Shown here: piece by piece, positions 25,037 to 33,922 of the stretch
Layout of the letters: each line of letters starts with the position of its first letter
Numbering within the stretch: the first letter of the stretch is position 1
From: UBA2658 sp964617335
GTDB taxonomy: Bacteria > Bacillota > Clostridia > Oscillospirales > Oscillospiraceae
Assembly: GCA_964617335.1 (NCBI GenBank)
Contig: CAZTXG010000006.1
Coordinates: 1-60,490, forward strand
Length of the DNA: 60,490 nucleotides
Direction of reading: 5' to 3'
Position numbers and translations under genes: made by a program
Notes under the pieces: model-generated
The model's database searches: none
The model's input: only the letters and a program-made list of their open reading frames with translations
What the model was told of the DNA's origin: nothing

Positions 25037-26044
25037 CTATTCCATTCCTCTTTCCCGCTTTACGGCACGCACATCACGTCCGGCGAAATTAAGGCAGATA
25101 TATTCTCCCTCAATTCGGGAAATAATCGGCGGAAAATACCGCCTTCTCATGTCATCGGCTGAAAGATTTGTGCTTATTATGGTCTTTTTTCCGCCTATTA
25201 GACGGGTGTTTATAAGATTGTAAAGGGCGCTTGAAGTGAAGCTTGTGGACATTTCTGTGCCTAAATCGTCCAGTATAAGCAGCTCACAGTTTAGGTATCT
25301 TCGCACCTTTGAGTTTATTTCTTCGGCATTGCCCCCTGCCCTGTCAAACTTTTGCACCTCGAAGGCATCCATAACTGAAATTGCCGTGTCGTAAACTACG
25401 GAAAAACCCTTTTCCGAAACGACCTTTGCAATCCCTGCGGACAAAAAGGTTTTTCCCAGACCCGTTGCCCCTCTGAAAAGAAGGTTTACAGAGTAAGCTC
25501 CAAAGTTTTCGGCATAATCACGGCAGAGATTAAAAACATTTTCCATCACCTGACGGGGAGAGGCTTCCCCTCCTGTCTCTGGCAGGCCGGAATAAAGGGA
25601 TAGGTCAAATTTTTCAAAACTTTGCCCCTGCAAGTCCAAAATAGAGCTTAATTCCTCTGCAGCCATAGTCTTATATATGTCTTTAAGACAGTGGCAGGGC
25701 TTTGCCAAAACATAGCCCGTGTCACGGCAGTCCGGACAGGTGAATATCTCGTCTATGTAATCCGCGGGATAATCCAGTAAAAGAAGCAATTCCCCCTGCT
25801 TTGAAATAATCTCCTCGGCACGGCTGCGGGCATCTTTCGCTGCCGCTCCTGCGTTTTTACCTTCTTTCAAGGCCTTGACGGCAAGTCCCGACATAAGGCT
25901 TGTAAGCTCTGCCTCCAAGGCCTTTATTCTCGGATTTCCCTCATAAGCCCTTTGGCGGCGGCGCTCTAATTCATCTTCGTTGTCTTTTTTTCTGTCGGCA
26001 ATAGCCTGTCTTGCCTGAGCAAGTATCTTTCCGTCAAAAGCCAT
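25037..26044 (-). CDS. dnaC: DnaC/DnaI-type helicase loader ATPase
   Basis: 335 residues. An N-terminal helical region is followed by a zinc-binding-like CPDCRDTGYV...CHCL (about residues 115-135), then an AAA+ core with Walker A GATGLGKTFLSAG (about 192-204), Walker B LLILDDLGTE and a sensor Asn in IISTNLS. It should load the replicative helicase at oriC or restart forks. It is nine bp downstream of the DnaD-like gene, the standard primosome pair in Firmicutes. Confidence 0.88.
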   Translation of the reverse strand: MAFDGKILAQARQAIADRKKDNEDELERRRQRAYEGNPRIKALEAELTSLMSGLAVKALKEGKNAGAAAKDARSRAEEIISKQGELLLLLDYPADYIDEIFTCPDCRDTGYVLAKPCHCLKDIYKTMAAEELSSILDLQGQSFEKFDLSLYSGLPETGGEASPRQVMENVFNLCRDYAENFGAYSVNLLFRGATGLGKTFLSAGIAKVVSEKGFSVVYDTAISVMDAFEVQKFDRAGGNAEEINSKVRRYLNCELLILDDLGTEMSTSFTSSALYNLINTRLIGGKKTIISTNLSADDMRRRYFPPIISRIEGEYICLNFAGRDVRAVKRERGME

Positions 26045-26053
26045 CAGCTCACC

Positions 26054-27019
26054 TTATCCCTTGTTCTCAGATTTTGTTTTGCTGAGTATCTTGCGCATAA
26101 GCTCCGAGTCGTCCCGTGTATTTGCCGAAGCCCCCTGCCCCAAAGCCTTGGAAGCCGGCTTTTTAGAAGAGGCACGGCTGTCCCCCTCCTCCACCTGTGC
26201 GGCGGTGTAAAGGCCTTTTTCATGCCAGCTTAAAAGTATGGAATTCATGTATTTCCATACAAGGGAGCCGGTTTTCACAACGGTTCTGTCATAGGCAATG
26301 GCAATGGCCTCAGGCGTAAAGCCCATATCCAGCCAGCCTTCCACATATTTTCGCTCTGTTGTGCTGTAATTTCTTCCGCTTATCTGTAAAATCCCTTTTA
26401 TGTCTTCGGCATCGGAGGCTCTTCGGCGCTTTTGCTGCAAATAATCCTCTGCCCGCTCAAGGGTGAGTATTTCCCTGTTAAACCAGATGTAGGCTTCCTT
26501 TTCTATGGTGCGCATAGAGGGCAGACCTGAGGGGCCAAAACGCCTTTTTGCCTCCTCCACACAATGGTTTATAAGCATTAAAATAACCTCGGCAGGCAGG
26601 CGCAGGTGGTCATATATTCCAAAAAGCAGACGCAAATCCGCCCCTGTTAAAGTGTGGCCCATCACACGCTCCGTCTCCTTTAATATGGCTTCAAACTCGC
26701 CGCCTTCTTCGCTGCGGGCCGCTATTTCCTTAGAGGTATATTCGGGAAGCTCCTGAGCCGGCGAAGGGATGTTTTTGCTCTCCCCTCCGGATTTAAAAAG
26801 TCCCGATTTCTTTAAAAGAACCGCCGCCGTGGCGATTTCGTTTTCCGTGCGTCCAAGCTTTACAGCCGCATTTTTAAGAGAAAAGCTCCCTCCGTTTCTA
26901 AGGGCGTAAAGATATAAAAGAGCTGCCGTGCCGTCTGAAAGGTCAAGAAGCCTGTCCGCATCGTCTATGGGCACGGCAAGGCTTGCCATTCCTGATATTG
27001 TAAACTTTTTGTCGTCCAT
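26054..27019 (-). CDS. dnaD: DnaD-family primosome protein
   Basis: 321 residues. An N-terminal winged-helix-like part (SFSKKNAAVKLG-type HTH at about 45-75) precedes two DnaB_2/DnaD repeats: FEAILKETERVMGHTLTGADLRLLFG (about 110-135) and YSTTERKYVEGWLDMGFTPEAIAIAY (about 215-240). It remodels DNA during primosome assembly and works with the DnaC-type loader encoded next. The C-terminal tail is basic. Confidence 0.85.
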   Translation of the reverse strand: MDDKKFTISGMASLAVPIDDADRLLDLSDGTAALLYLYALRNGGSFSLKNAAVKLGRTENEIATAAVLLKKSGLFKSGGESKNIPSPAQELPEYTSKEIAARSEEGGEFEAILKETERVMGHTLTGADLRLLFGIYDHLRLPAEVILMLINHCVEEAKRRFGPSGLPSMRTIEKEAYIWFNREILTLERAEDYLQQKRRRASDAEDIKGILQISGRNYSTTERKYVEGWLDMGFTPEAIAIAYDRTVVKTGSLVWKYMNSILLSWHEKGLYTAAQVEEGDSRASSKKPASKALGQGASANTRDDSELMRKILSKTKSENKG

Positions 27020-27096
27020 GGGTTCCTCCCGGCAGCATTTGTAAAAAAGTATCCCTAAGATAAAGAGAAAAATTATATATTTCCCCTGTGGGGGAT

Positions 27097-27125
27097 ATTA
27101 TAGCATTAAATTTGACTTGTAGCAA
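27097..27125 (-). promoter_or_regulatory. Promoter for dnaD-dnaC (TTGCTA-17-TATAAT)
   Basis: On the minus strand TTGCTA (27125-27120), 17 bases, TATAAT (27102-27097), about 80 bp before the dnaD start. A hairpin of CCCC/GGGG type sits at the presumed transcription start (27074-27098). The -35 overlaps that of the divergent zapA promoter. Confidence 0.6.
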
Positions 27126-27146
27126 TATGCCAACCTATGTTATAAT
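27117..27146 (+). promoter_or_regulatory. Promoter for zapA (TTGTAG-18-TATAAT)
   Basis: TTGTAG at 27117-27122, 18 bases, TATAAT at 27141-27146. It implies a leader of about 115 nt before the zapA ATG. Confidence 0.55.
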
Positions 27147-27152
27147 ATGCGG

Positions 27153-27250
27153 GAGTACCTGTTATCCAAATTTAAATGTTCCCCAAAGCGGACATTATAA
27201 ACTATGGTTGCGCCCCTGACGAGCGCGCAAATCAATTATAGTTTTCTAAA
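27153..27250 (+). ncRNA. Candidate structured leader RNA upstream of zapA
   Basis: The leader contains hairpin 1, AATGTTCC/GGACATT (about 27173-27196, one bulge), and hairpin 2 with two stacked stems: AAACTAT (27199-27205) with ATAGTTT (27238-27244), and TTGCGC (27208-27213) with GCGCAA (27225-27230). The SD GAGGTG follows. No match to a riboswitch known to me; could be regulatory or a small RNA. Confidence 0.35.
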
Positions 27251-27268
27251 GAAAGAGGTGAAGCTGTA

Positions 27269-27535
27269 ATGACAAATACAGTTCTCGTCGAAATTGCCGG
27301 ACGTGAGTATCAGCTAAGAACGGATGAAGACCCCGAATATGTAGCGGAGCTTGCAAATTTTGTTACGGTTAAGGTGCTTGAAATAAAGCGAGATTCCGGC
27401 GCTTCCGCCCTTGACTGCGCGACAATGGCGGCTCTGGACATTGCAGACCGCTATTTTAAGGAGCAGAAGAAAAAAACCCCCTCAAGAAAAAAGGCCGCAG
27501 CTGCTGCCCCGCCCGAACCGCCCACCCTGCTTTAA
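27269..27535 (+). CDS. zapA: Cell division protein ZapA
   Basis: 88 residues, typical ZapA length. The N-terminal strand-turn-strand NTVLVEIAGREYQLRTDEDPEYV and the helix LANFVTVKVLEIKRDSG...LDCATMAALDIADRYFKEQ match the family; the Lys/Ala/Pro tail is disordered. It crosslinks FtsZ filaments. SD AAAGAGGTG precedes the ATG. The U32 peptidase gene follows 54 bp later, a common Firmicutes pair. Confidence 0.9.
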   Translation: MTNTVLVEIAGREYQLRTDEDPEYVAELANFVTVKVLEIKRDSGASALDCATMAALDIADRYFKEQKKKTPSRKKAAAAAPPEPPTLL

Positions 27536-27589
27536 AAGCGGGGTGACGGCTTATAACTGCATTCACAATACCCAGGGAAAGGCAAAAAA

Positions 27590-29677
27590 ATGTTAGAGCT
27601 TCTTTCACCGGCCGGCTCCCCTGAAACGGTGGTCGCCGCCGTTTCCAGCGGAGCAGATGCCATATATATGGGCTTTGGCGGCTTCAATGCCCGCCGGGGC
27701 GCAAAAAACTTTACAGACGAGGAATTTGAAACTGCCGTCCGTTATTGCCGTGTTCGGGGCTGTAAGGTTTACCTCACCTTAAACACCCTTGTATCCGACA
27801 GGGAGATTGATGAGGCGGTGCGTCTTGCCTGCTTCGCCTCTGCTGCCGGCATAGATGCCATAATCGTTCAGGATTTGGGCCTTGCCCGAATTTTAAGATG
27901 CGTTTTACCGGACTTGCCCCTCCACGCCAGCACCCAAATGAGCATACACAATATAGCCGGAGCCGAGGCCGCCTACGAGCTTGGCATAAGCCGTGTGGTA
28001 TTAGCCCGTGAGCTTAGCGTGGAGCAGATTGCCGACATTGCCCAAAAGTCCCCTGTGGGGGTAGAGGTTTTTGTCCACGGCGCCTTGTGCTTCTGCCACT
28101 CGGGCCAGTGCTATATGAGCGCTCTTATCGGCAGGCGAAGCGGCAATCGCGGCTCCTGTGCCCAGCCCTGCCGCCTCCAATACAGTCTCGGCGGCAGAAT
28201 GGACGACTACCCCTTAAGCCTTAAGGACAATTGTCTTGTAAAGCACCTTGACGAGCTTGAAAGGCTTGGCGTTGCCAGCGTTAAAATAGAAGGGCGTATG
28301 AAGCGTCCGGAATACTCCGCCATCGTCACGGGCATATATGCCCGGGCAATCCGTGAAAAGAAGGAGCCGTCCGAGCAGGAATTGCAGCAGCTTGAGACGG
28401 CCTTTTCCCGTCAAGGCTTTACAGACGGCTACTACACCGGAAATCTCGGCCCAGAGATGTTCGGCATTCGCACAGAGCCGGAAAAAGATATTAACAAACT
28501 TTATTCCGCCGCCCGCAGGGAATACGCTAATACGGAGCCAAGGCGGGTTCCCATAAAGTTTTATTCCATCATAAAAGCCGGTGAAAAATCACGCTTTGCC
28601 GTTGAGGACGAAAATAAAAATAAGATTATTAAAGACGGCCCTGTTCCCCAGCCTGCTCAAAATCAGGCTTTAACAGAGGCCTCTGTTAAAGAACAGCTTT
28701 ATAAAACCGGCGGCACCCCCTATCTGTGCACCGAGGTTTCCTCTGTTATAGACCCCGGGCTTTTTCTCCCTGCCAGCGCCCTAAACGAAGTTCGCCGCTC
28801 TCTTTTAGACAGCCTTACAGGGGAGCGCAAAAAAGCTCCCCCTAGACCTGTTGGAAAAATGCCGCCTGCCCCAATTAACATAAAAACCTTGGGAAAACCA
28901 AAGCGCATTTTTCAGCTTACAAGCTCTGAGCAGCTCACAAAAAGCCTTGCTGACTGTGAGCCGGACTATATTTACCTTCCCCTTGAAATACTCGTTAAAG
29001 ACCCCGCCGCGGTTTTGCCTTTTGTGGAAAAGGGGGCTGTTCCCGTGGCTGTCTTGCCTCGGATAATAACCGACAAGGAAAAAAGTGAGGTTTGGGAAAT
29101 GCTGGAGCGTGCCCGAAAAATGGGCATTGAGGAAGCTCTTGTGGGCAATATCGGACATATTAAATTTGCAAAGCTTTTGGGCTTTGATGTCCGCGGGGAT
29201 TTTGGCTTAAACGCCTTTAACTCCGACAGTCTTCAGGTGCTGTCTGCCGCCGGCTTTGTTTCAGCCACGGCCTCTTTCGAGCTTCGCATGAGCCAGATAA
29301 GAGATATGCAAAAGCCCCTTAATGTGGAAGCATTTGCCTATGGCCGCCTTCCTGTCATGGTTACTGAGCAATGCATTATTAAAAACAGCGCCGGTCACTG
29401 TGCCTGTGATACAAATGTAAATCTTTCAGACCGCACGGGTCAGTCCTTTCCTGTTATGAAGGAATTTGGCTGCCGCAACGTTATATACAACGCACATAAG
29501 CTTTTCATGGCAGATAAAATGGAAGATTTGGAAAGCTCCGGTATCTGGGGCTACAGGCTTTTGTTCACTAATGAAGGGCCGGAGGAATGTGTCCGTGTGG
29601 CAGATGGGTTTTTTGGAAAAACAGACTATGTTCCCAATGGCATAACCCGCGGCCTTTACTATAGGGGCGTGGAATAG
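27590..29677 (+). CDS. Peptidase U32 family protein with DUF3656 (RlhA-like)
   Basis: 695 residues. The N-terminal barrel begins LELLSPAGSPETVVAAVSSGADAIYMG; the U32 signature EVFVHGALCFCHSGQCYMS lies around residue 160, with further Cys (GSCAQPCR). The C-terminal half fits the longer Clostridia type with a DUF3656-like insert and a second Cys cluster (CIIKNSAGHCAC near 595). Relatives include RlhA (5-hydroxycytidine in 23S rRNA), which needs iron and prephenate; collagenase activity is an older claim. I call the family, not the reaction. Confidence 0.85.
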   Translation: MLELLSPAGSPETVVAAVSSGADAIYMGFGGFNARRGAKNFTDEEFETAVRYCRVRGCKVYLTLNTLVSDREIDEAVRLACFASAAGIDAIIVQDLGLARILRCVLPDLPLHASTQMSIHNIAGAEAAYELGISRVVLARELSVEQIADIAQKSPVGVEVFVHGALCFCHSGQCYMSALIGRRSGNRGSCAQPCRLQYSLGGRMDDYPLSLKDNCLVKHLDELERLGVASVKIEGRMKRPEYSAIVTGIYARAIREKKEPSEQELQQLETAFSRQGFTDGYYTGNLGPEMFGIRTEPEKDINKLYSAARREYANTEPRRVPIKFYSIIKAGEKSRFAVEDENKNKIIKDGPVPQPAQNQALTEASVKEQLYKTGGTPYLCTEVSSVIDPGLFLPASALNEVRRSLLDSLTGERKKAPPRPVGKMPPAPINIKTLGKPKRIFQLTSSEQLTKSLADCEPDYIYLPLEILVKDPAAVLPFVEKGAVPVAVLPRIITDKEKSEVWEMLERARKMGIEEALVGNIGHIKFAKLLGFDVRGDFGLNAFNSDSLQVLSAAGFVSATASFELRMSQIRDMQKPLNVEAFAYGRLPVMVTEQCIIKNSAGHCACDTNVNLSDRTGQSFPVMKEFGCRNVIYNAHKLFMADKMEDLESSGIWGYRLLFTNEGPEECVRVADGFFGKTDYVPNGITRGLYYRGVE

Positions 29678-29731
29678 CCATCTTTGGGCACTTTTTGCCC
29701 CACATAAAAAGACTATCGGAAGGATAATTTT

Positions 29732-30304
29732 ATGGCCATAGTTTTAGCTTCAAAGTCCCCCCGCAGAAAACAGCTTTTAACCATGCTGGGAATAAACGAC
29801 TTGAAAGTTATACCCGCTTTATCTAAAGAGCTTTTGCCCCTGCGTATGCCTCCCCAGGAGGCTGTTATGTCTTTGTCCCTTAAAAAGGCAAGGGAGGTTT
29901 CCGCCCTTTGCTCCAAGGAAGACATTATTATAGCCGCTGATACCATTGTTGAGCTTGATGGTGATATTCTTGGTAAACCTGAGGATGAAAAGGCCGCCTT
30001 TTCCATGCTCTCTCGGCTTTCCGGACGCAGCCACAGGGTGTTTACAGGTATTTGCGTTATTTCCGGCGATAAGGTCATTAGCGAATACGAGCGAAGCTAT
30101 GTCCGCTTTCGAGAACTTTCGGAGAGGGAAATAAAGGCTTATATCGCAACGGGAGAACCTATGGACAAGGCCGGTTCCTACGGCGCTCAGGGGAAAGGCT
30201 CACTTTTTGTTGAAGCTATAGACGGGGATTTTTTCAATGTTATGGGACTTCCCCTTTGCAGACTTTCAAGAGTCCTTGAAAAGCTGGGAGTGGTATTACT
30301 GTGA
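29732..30304 (+). CDS. maf: Maf/YhdE-family nucleotide pyrophosphatase
   Basis: 190 residues. Signature SKSPRRKQLLTMLGI (residues 7-21), IIAADTIVELDG (catalytic-base Asp), SGRSHRVFTGICV and GSYGAQGKGSLFVEAIDGDFFNVMGLPL are all present. It hydrolyses dTTP/UTP or modified nucleotides. The stop TGA overlaps the mreC GTG by four bases, so translation is coupled. Confidence 0.93.
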   Translation: MAIVLASKSPRRKQLLTMLGINDLKVIPALSKELLPLRMPPQEAVMSLSLKKAREVSALCSKEDIIIAADTIVELDGDILGKPEDEKAAFSMLSRLSGRSHRVFTGICVISGDKVISEYERSYVRFRELSEREIKAYIATGEPMDKAGSYGAQGKGSLFVEAIDGDFFNVMGLPLCRLSRVLEKLGVVLL

Positions 30305-31152
30305 AAAAGTTTAAAGACTATCTTAAAAAACATGGCCCCCGCCTTGGCCTTTTAGTTGCCTGCGCCGCTATTTTGCTTGGTATAACACAGGGCAGGGCTG
30401 AAGGACGGGCCATTGGGATTAAAGATGCCGCCGCCTCTATGACCCAGCCCATAAAGCAGGCCTCCACAGGTGTTGTAGGCTGGCTTGAGGGTATTTACGG
30501 CTATATGTTCCGCTATGATAAGCTTCTTGAGGAAAACGAGGCTCTTAAGGTGGAGCTCTCGGAGACAAAGGCCCTTTTGCGCTCGGCCCGAAGTGCCGAA
30601 AGGGAAAACGAAGAATATCGCGGGCTTTTAGGGCTTCGAAACAAATATTCAGACTTTGTTCTTGAATCTGCCAAGGTCATAGACAGGAGCACCTCCAACT
30701 GGAGCCGAAGCTTCACCATAAATAAAGGTGAGGAAAGCGGCCTTGAGGTCGGAGACTGTGTTATAGACAGCTCATATAGCCTTGTAGGTCAGATTATAGA
30801 GCTGGGCACAGGCTGGTCAACGGTTCGCAGCCTTGTGGACGCGGATATGAGTGTTGGTGTCTTTGTAGGCGAAGGGGGCGCCGCAGCCATGGTTGTGGGG
30901 GATTTTGCCCTTATGCAAAAAGACAGAATAAAGCTTGGCTACCTTACAGGAGAAGCCCAAGTGCTTAAAGATGATATGCTTTTAACCTCCGGTAAGGGCG
31001 GGTTTTTCCCCGTGGGCCTTGTAGTTGGAACTGTTGAAAGCCTTCATACGGAAGCCGGCGGCCAAATTGAATATGCTGTTATTGCCCCTGCCAGTGAGCC
31101 GGGAGCCTTAACCCAGGTGTTTGTCATCAAAGATTTCAATATAGTGGAGTAG
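30301..31152 (+). CDS. mreC: Rod shape-determining protein MreC
   Basis: 283 residues starting with GTG in a GTGA overlap with maf. One N-terminal membrane helix (LGLLVACAAILLGIT), a coiled coil (KLLEENEALKVELSETKALLRSA, about 75-100) and the two beta domains (VIDRSTSNWSRSFTINKGEESGLEVGDCVI; GKGGFFPVGLVVGTVESL). It forms the outside part of the elongasome with MreD and PBP2. mreB, usually just upstream, is absent here. Confidence 0.93.
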   Translation: MKKFKDYLKKHGPRLGLLVACAAILLGITQGRAEGRAIGIKDAAASMTQPIKQASTGVVGWLEGIYGYMFRYDKLLEENEALKVELSETKALLRSARSAERENEEYRGLLGLRNKYSDFVLESAKVIDRSTSNWSRSFTINKGEESGLEVGDCVIDSSYSLVGQIIELGTGWSTVRSLVDADMSVGVFVGEGGAAAMVVGDFALMQKDRIKLGYLTGEAQVLKDDMLLTSGKGGFFPVGLVVGTVESLHTEAGGQIEYAVIAPASEPGALTQVFVIKDFNIVE

Positions 31153-31163
31153 GAAGTTGCCTT

Positions 31164-31679
31164 ATGCTGCTTGACCTTATAAACATAAGAAAAGTGCGCC
31201 GAGCCATAATATATTTCGGTCTTATCCTCGCCGCGCTTTTTTTCCAAAACACCATACTGGCGAAGATACCCCTTTTAGGTGTCACAGCAATGGTCATACC
31301 CTGCTTTGTTGTTGCGGCCGCCTTTTTTGAAGGCGGTGTCTGGGGCTGCGTATTCGGCCTCGTGCTTGGCATTTTTTATGATTTAAGCCTTGCCGGAACC
31401 TCCCTTCTCTTTACCATTCTTCTGCCTATAATCGGCTTTGCCTCAGGTTCCCTTGTGATGTTTTTTATAAACAGGCGGCCTTTGTCCTTTTTCCTTGTAA
31501 GCGCTGCAGCCCTTATCATAACTGCCTTTTGCCAGATGTTTGCCCTTTTGGTGTTTTCAGAAACAAAGGTTCTTTCCCTTCTTTTAACGGGCGGACTCCA
31601 GGTTTTGTGGTCACTTCCCCTAAGCTTTGCGGCATATTACTCCTGCCGAAAAATATCCGGTTTGGATTTGGGCAAATAG
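31164..31679 (+). CDS. mreD: Rod shape-determining protein MreD
   Basis: 171 residues, nearly all hydrophobic, with about five membrane segments. The FQNTILAKIPLLGV opening, a GCVFGLVLGIFYDLSLAG loop and the C-terminal RKISGLDLG fit MreD. It lies 11 bp after mreC. Identity rests on hydropathy and operon position as much as on motif. Confidence 0.88.
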   Translation: MLLDLINIRKVRRAIIYFGLILAALFFQNTILAKIPLLGVTAMVIPCFVVAAAFFEGGVWGCVFGLVLGIFYDLSLAGTSLLFTILLPIIGFASGSLVMFFINRRPLSFFLVSAAALIITAFCQMFALLVFSETKVLSLLLTGGLQVLWSLPLSFAAYYSCRKISGLDLGK

Positions 31680-31719
31680 GTTTTACACAGGTATACACCC
31701 TCCCCTGAAAGGACATAAC

Positions 31720-33822
31720 ATGAACAAGATTATTAAGCCCTCGCGGCTCGCGGCTCTTATATCCGCGATGCTCATCCTTGTGGTGGTTTATATTGTCTCT
31801 TTATACAAACTCCAGATTGTTGAAGGAGCTGCCTATTATGAGCAGTCTCAAAACAGCGTTACATCCACAAGCACCGTGGCCGCTGCCCGAGGCAACATCT
31901 TAGACCGCTACGGCAGGGTTTTAGTCTCCAACAGAACCTGCTCAAACCTTATTTTTGACACGGACGAGCTTTTTGAGCAGGATGATCCAAACTCTATAAT
32001 CCTCCAGCTTGCCGAAGCCGTTACAGACTCCGGAAACAGCTATACGGACAGCCTTCCCATAACGAAGCAGGCCCCCTTTAAATATGTGTCAAATATGTCG
32101 GACCTTCAAAGAACAAGGCTTAACGCCTACCTTGCCGAATATGATCTTCCCGAGACCACAAGCGCCGTGGAGCTTATGGCGGTTTTCAGGGAAAACTTTA
32201 AAATAGACAACAACTATACCTCCGAAGAAATGCGCGCCATTGCCGGCATCCGTTATGAGATTAAAATACGCTATATAATAAACACCTCAGACTATATCTT
32301 TGCCGAGGACGTTAGCATAGACCTTATAACAAAGCTTATGGAACAGAATGTCCCGGGCTTTGAGGTCAAGTCCTCCTATGTCCGTGAATACAACACAAAC
32401 TATGCCGCCCACATCCTTGGCTATATTGCCACCATGGATGAGTATGACTATAAAGAGCTTCGCAACGAAGGCTATCAGTTTAATGCCCTTATAGGAAAAG
32501 AGGGTGCGGAAAAGGCCTTTGAAAGCTATCTCCACGGAAAAGACGGCAAGGCTGTTGTCACCTCCACTTCCGGCGGAACTGTTATAAGCACCAAATACAC
32601 AGTGGAGCCGGAGCCTGGAAACCACAGCTACCTCACCATAGACCAGGGCCTTCAGGAGGCTTCGGAAATTGCTGTGGCAAGGTTTATAGAAAAAATCAAT
32701 GCCCAGCGCACGGCAGATGAAGAACAATATACGGCAAGCGGCCAGCTGGATAAAATTGAAGACCAGATAACAGGCGGCGGAATAGCTGTTATAAGCGTAA
32801 AAACCGGCGAGCCCTTGGTTATAGCAAGCTACCCCACCTATGAGCTGGGAACCCTTTCGGAAAACTACACAGAGCTTTCCTCAGACGATTCCAGCCCGCT
32901 TTTTAACCGTGCTTTGCAAGGCACCTATGCCCCCGGCTCCACCTTCAAGCCTGTTACGGCCCTTGCAGTTTTAGACCAGAATATAGTCACCACCAACACA
33001 ACCATAAAATGTGAGGGCATCTATGAAAAATATGCCGATCCCGAGGCCGGCGGATATGCCCCAAAATGCTGGATATACCCCGGTAAACACGGTGATGAGA
33101 ATACCACCTCTGCCATTGAGGACTCCTGCAACTATTATTTCTATACCGTAGGCGAATCTCTGGGGATTGACCGTATGTCTTATTATGCCGGCCGCTTCGG
33201 CCTTGGAGAGCCTACAGGCATAGAGGCGGCATTTAACGAAGAAACCGGCGTTATGGCAAACAAGGAATACATGAAAGAGCGCAATGACAGGGACTGGTAT
33301 GTGGGAGACACTCTTTCGGCTGCCATCGGCCAGTCAGACAGCCACTTCACTCCCCTGCAAATTGCAAACTACTGCGCCGCCATTGCCAACAACGGCCTTC
33401 GCTATGAGGCCAGTGTTTTAAAATCCGTCCGAAGCTATGATTACTCAGAAAGTATTTTTCAGCGTGAAAGCGTTGTGGCTGACAATATGGTAATGGATCA
33501 GGAATACTATGACGCTGTTAAGCTTGGTATGTATAATCTTGTGCAAAGGGCCCAGGGCAACACCAGAGAAGTTTTTTCGGGCTACCCCGTTTCCGTGGCG
33601 GCAAAAACCGGCACAGCTCAAATTGGCGAGGGACTCACCAATAACGCGGTCTTCATGTGCTATGCCCCCTATGAGGACCCTGAAGTCGCTATTGCCATCG
33701 TAATAGAAAAGGGCGGTGCAGGCTCATCCCTTGCCGAAATAGCCAAAACCGTGCTGGATTATTACTTTGGATTTAAAAACAGTTCCACAGACTTAGAGTC
33801 CGAAAACTCATTATTAAAATAA
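31720..33822 (+). CDS. mrdA: Penicillin-binding protein 2 (elongasome transpeptidase)
   Basis: 700 residues from ATG 31720, picked over an upstream in-frame ATG inside mreD because GAAAGG lies ten bases before it. An N-terminal helix (LAALISAMLILVVVYIVSLY) is followed by the dimerisation domain (ARGNILDRYGRVLVSN) and the transpeptidase domain with the three active-site motifs: APGSTFKP (SxxK), DSCNYYF (SxN) and AAKTGTAQ (KTG). It crosslinks side-wall peptidoglycan. The maf-mreC-mreD-mrdA order is standard, but rodA and minCDE do not follow. Confidence 0.93.
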   Translation: MNKIIKPSRLAALISAMLILVVVYIVSLYKLQIVEGAAYYEQSQNSVTSTSTVAAARGNILDRYGRVLVSNRTCSNLIFDTDELFEQDDPNSIILQLAEAVTDSGNSYTDSLPITKQAPFKYVSNMSDLQRTRLNAYLAEYDLPETTSAVELMAVFRENFKIDNNYTSEEMRAIAGIRYEIKIRYIINTSDYIFAEDVSIDLITKLMEQNVPGFEVKSSYVREYNTNYAAHILGYIATMDEYDYKELRNEGYQFNALIGKEGAEKAFESYLHGKDGKAVVTSTSGGTVISTKYTVEPEPGNHSYLTIDQGLQEASEIAVARFIEKINAQRTADEEQYTASGQLDKIEDQITGGGIAVISVKTGEPLVIASYPTYELGTLSENYTELSSDDSSPLFNRALQGTYAPGSTFKPVTALAVLDQNIVTTNTTIKCEGIYEKYADPEAGGYAPKCWIYPGKHGDENTTSAIEDSCNYYFYTVGESLGIDRMSYYAGRFGLGEPTGIEAAFNEETGVMANKEYMKERNDRDWYVGDTLSAAIGQSDSHFTPLQIANYCAAIANNGLRYEASVLKSVRSYDYSESIFQRESVVADNMVMDQEYYDAVKLGMYNLVQRAQGNTREVFSGYPVSVAAKTGTAQIGEGLTNNAVFMCYAPYEDPEVAIAIVIEKGGAGSSLAEIAKTVLDYYFGFKNSSTDLESENSLLK

Positions 33823-33836
33823 TAAGAATACAGATG

Positions 33837-33865
33837 TTGCTATTTTCATATAAACCATGTATAAT
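33837..33865 (+). promoter_or_regulatory. Promoter for the MGS-like gene (TTGCTA-17-TATAAT)
   Basis: TTGCTA at 33837-33842, 17 bases, TATAAT at 33860-33865. It sits between mrdA and the MGS-like gene, so the latter can be expressed independently. Confidence 0.65.
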
Positions 33866-33922
33866 GCAAAGATGTAGCGGAAGTATCAGAAAACCCTAAT
33901 TTTCACTGAAAGGATGAAGGCC

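Noticed and set aside
27153..27268. 6S RNA next to zapA, as in enterobacteria
   Set aside because: The leader is only about 115 nt and lacks the long double-stranded form with a central bubble.
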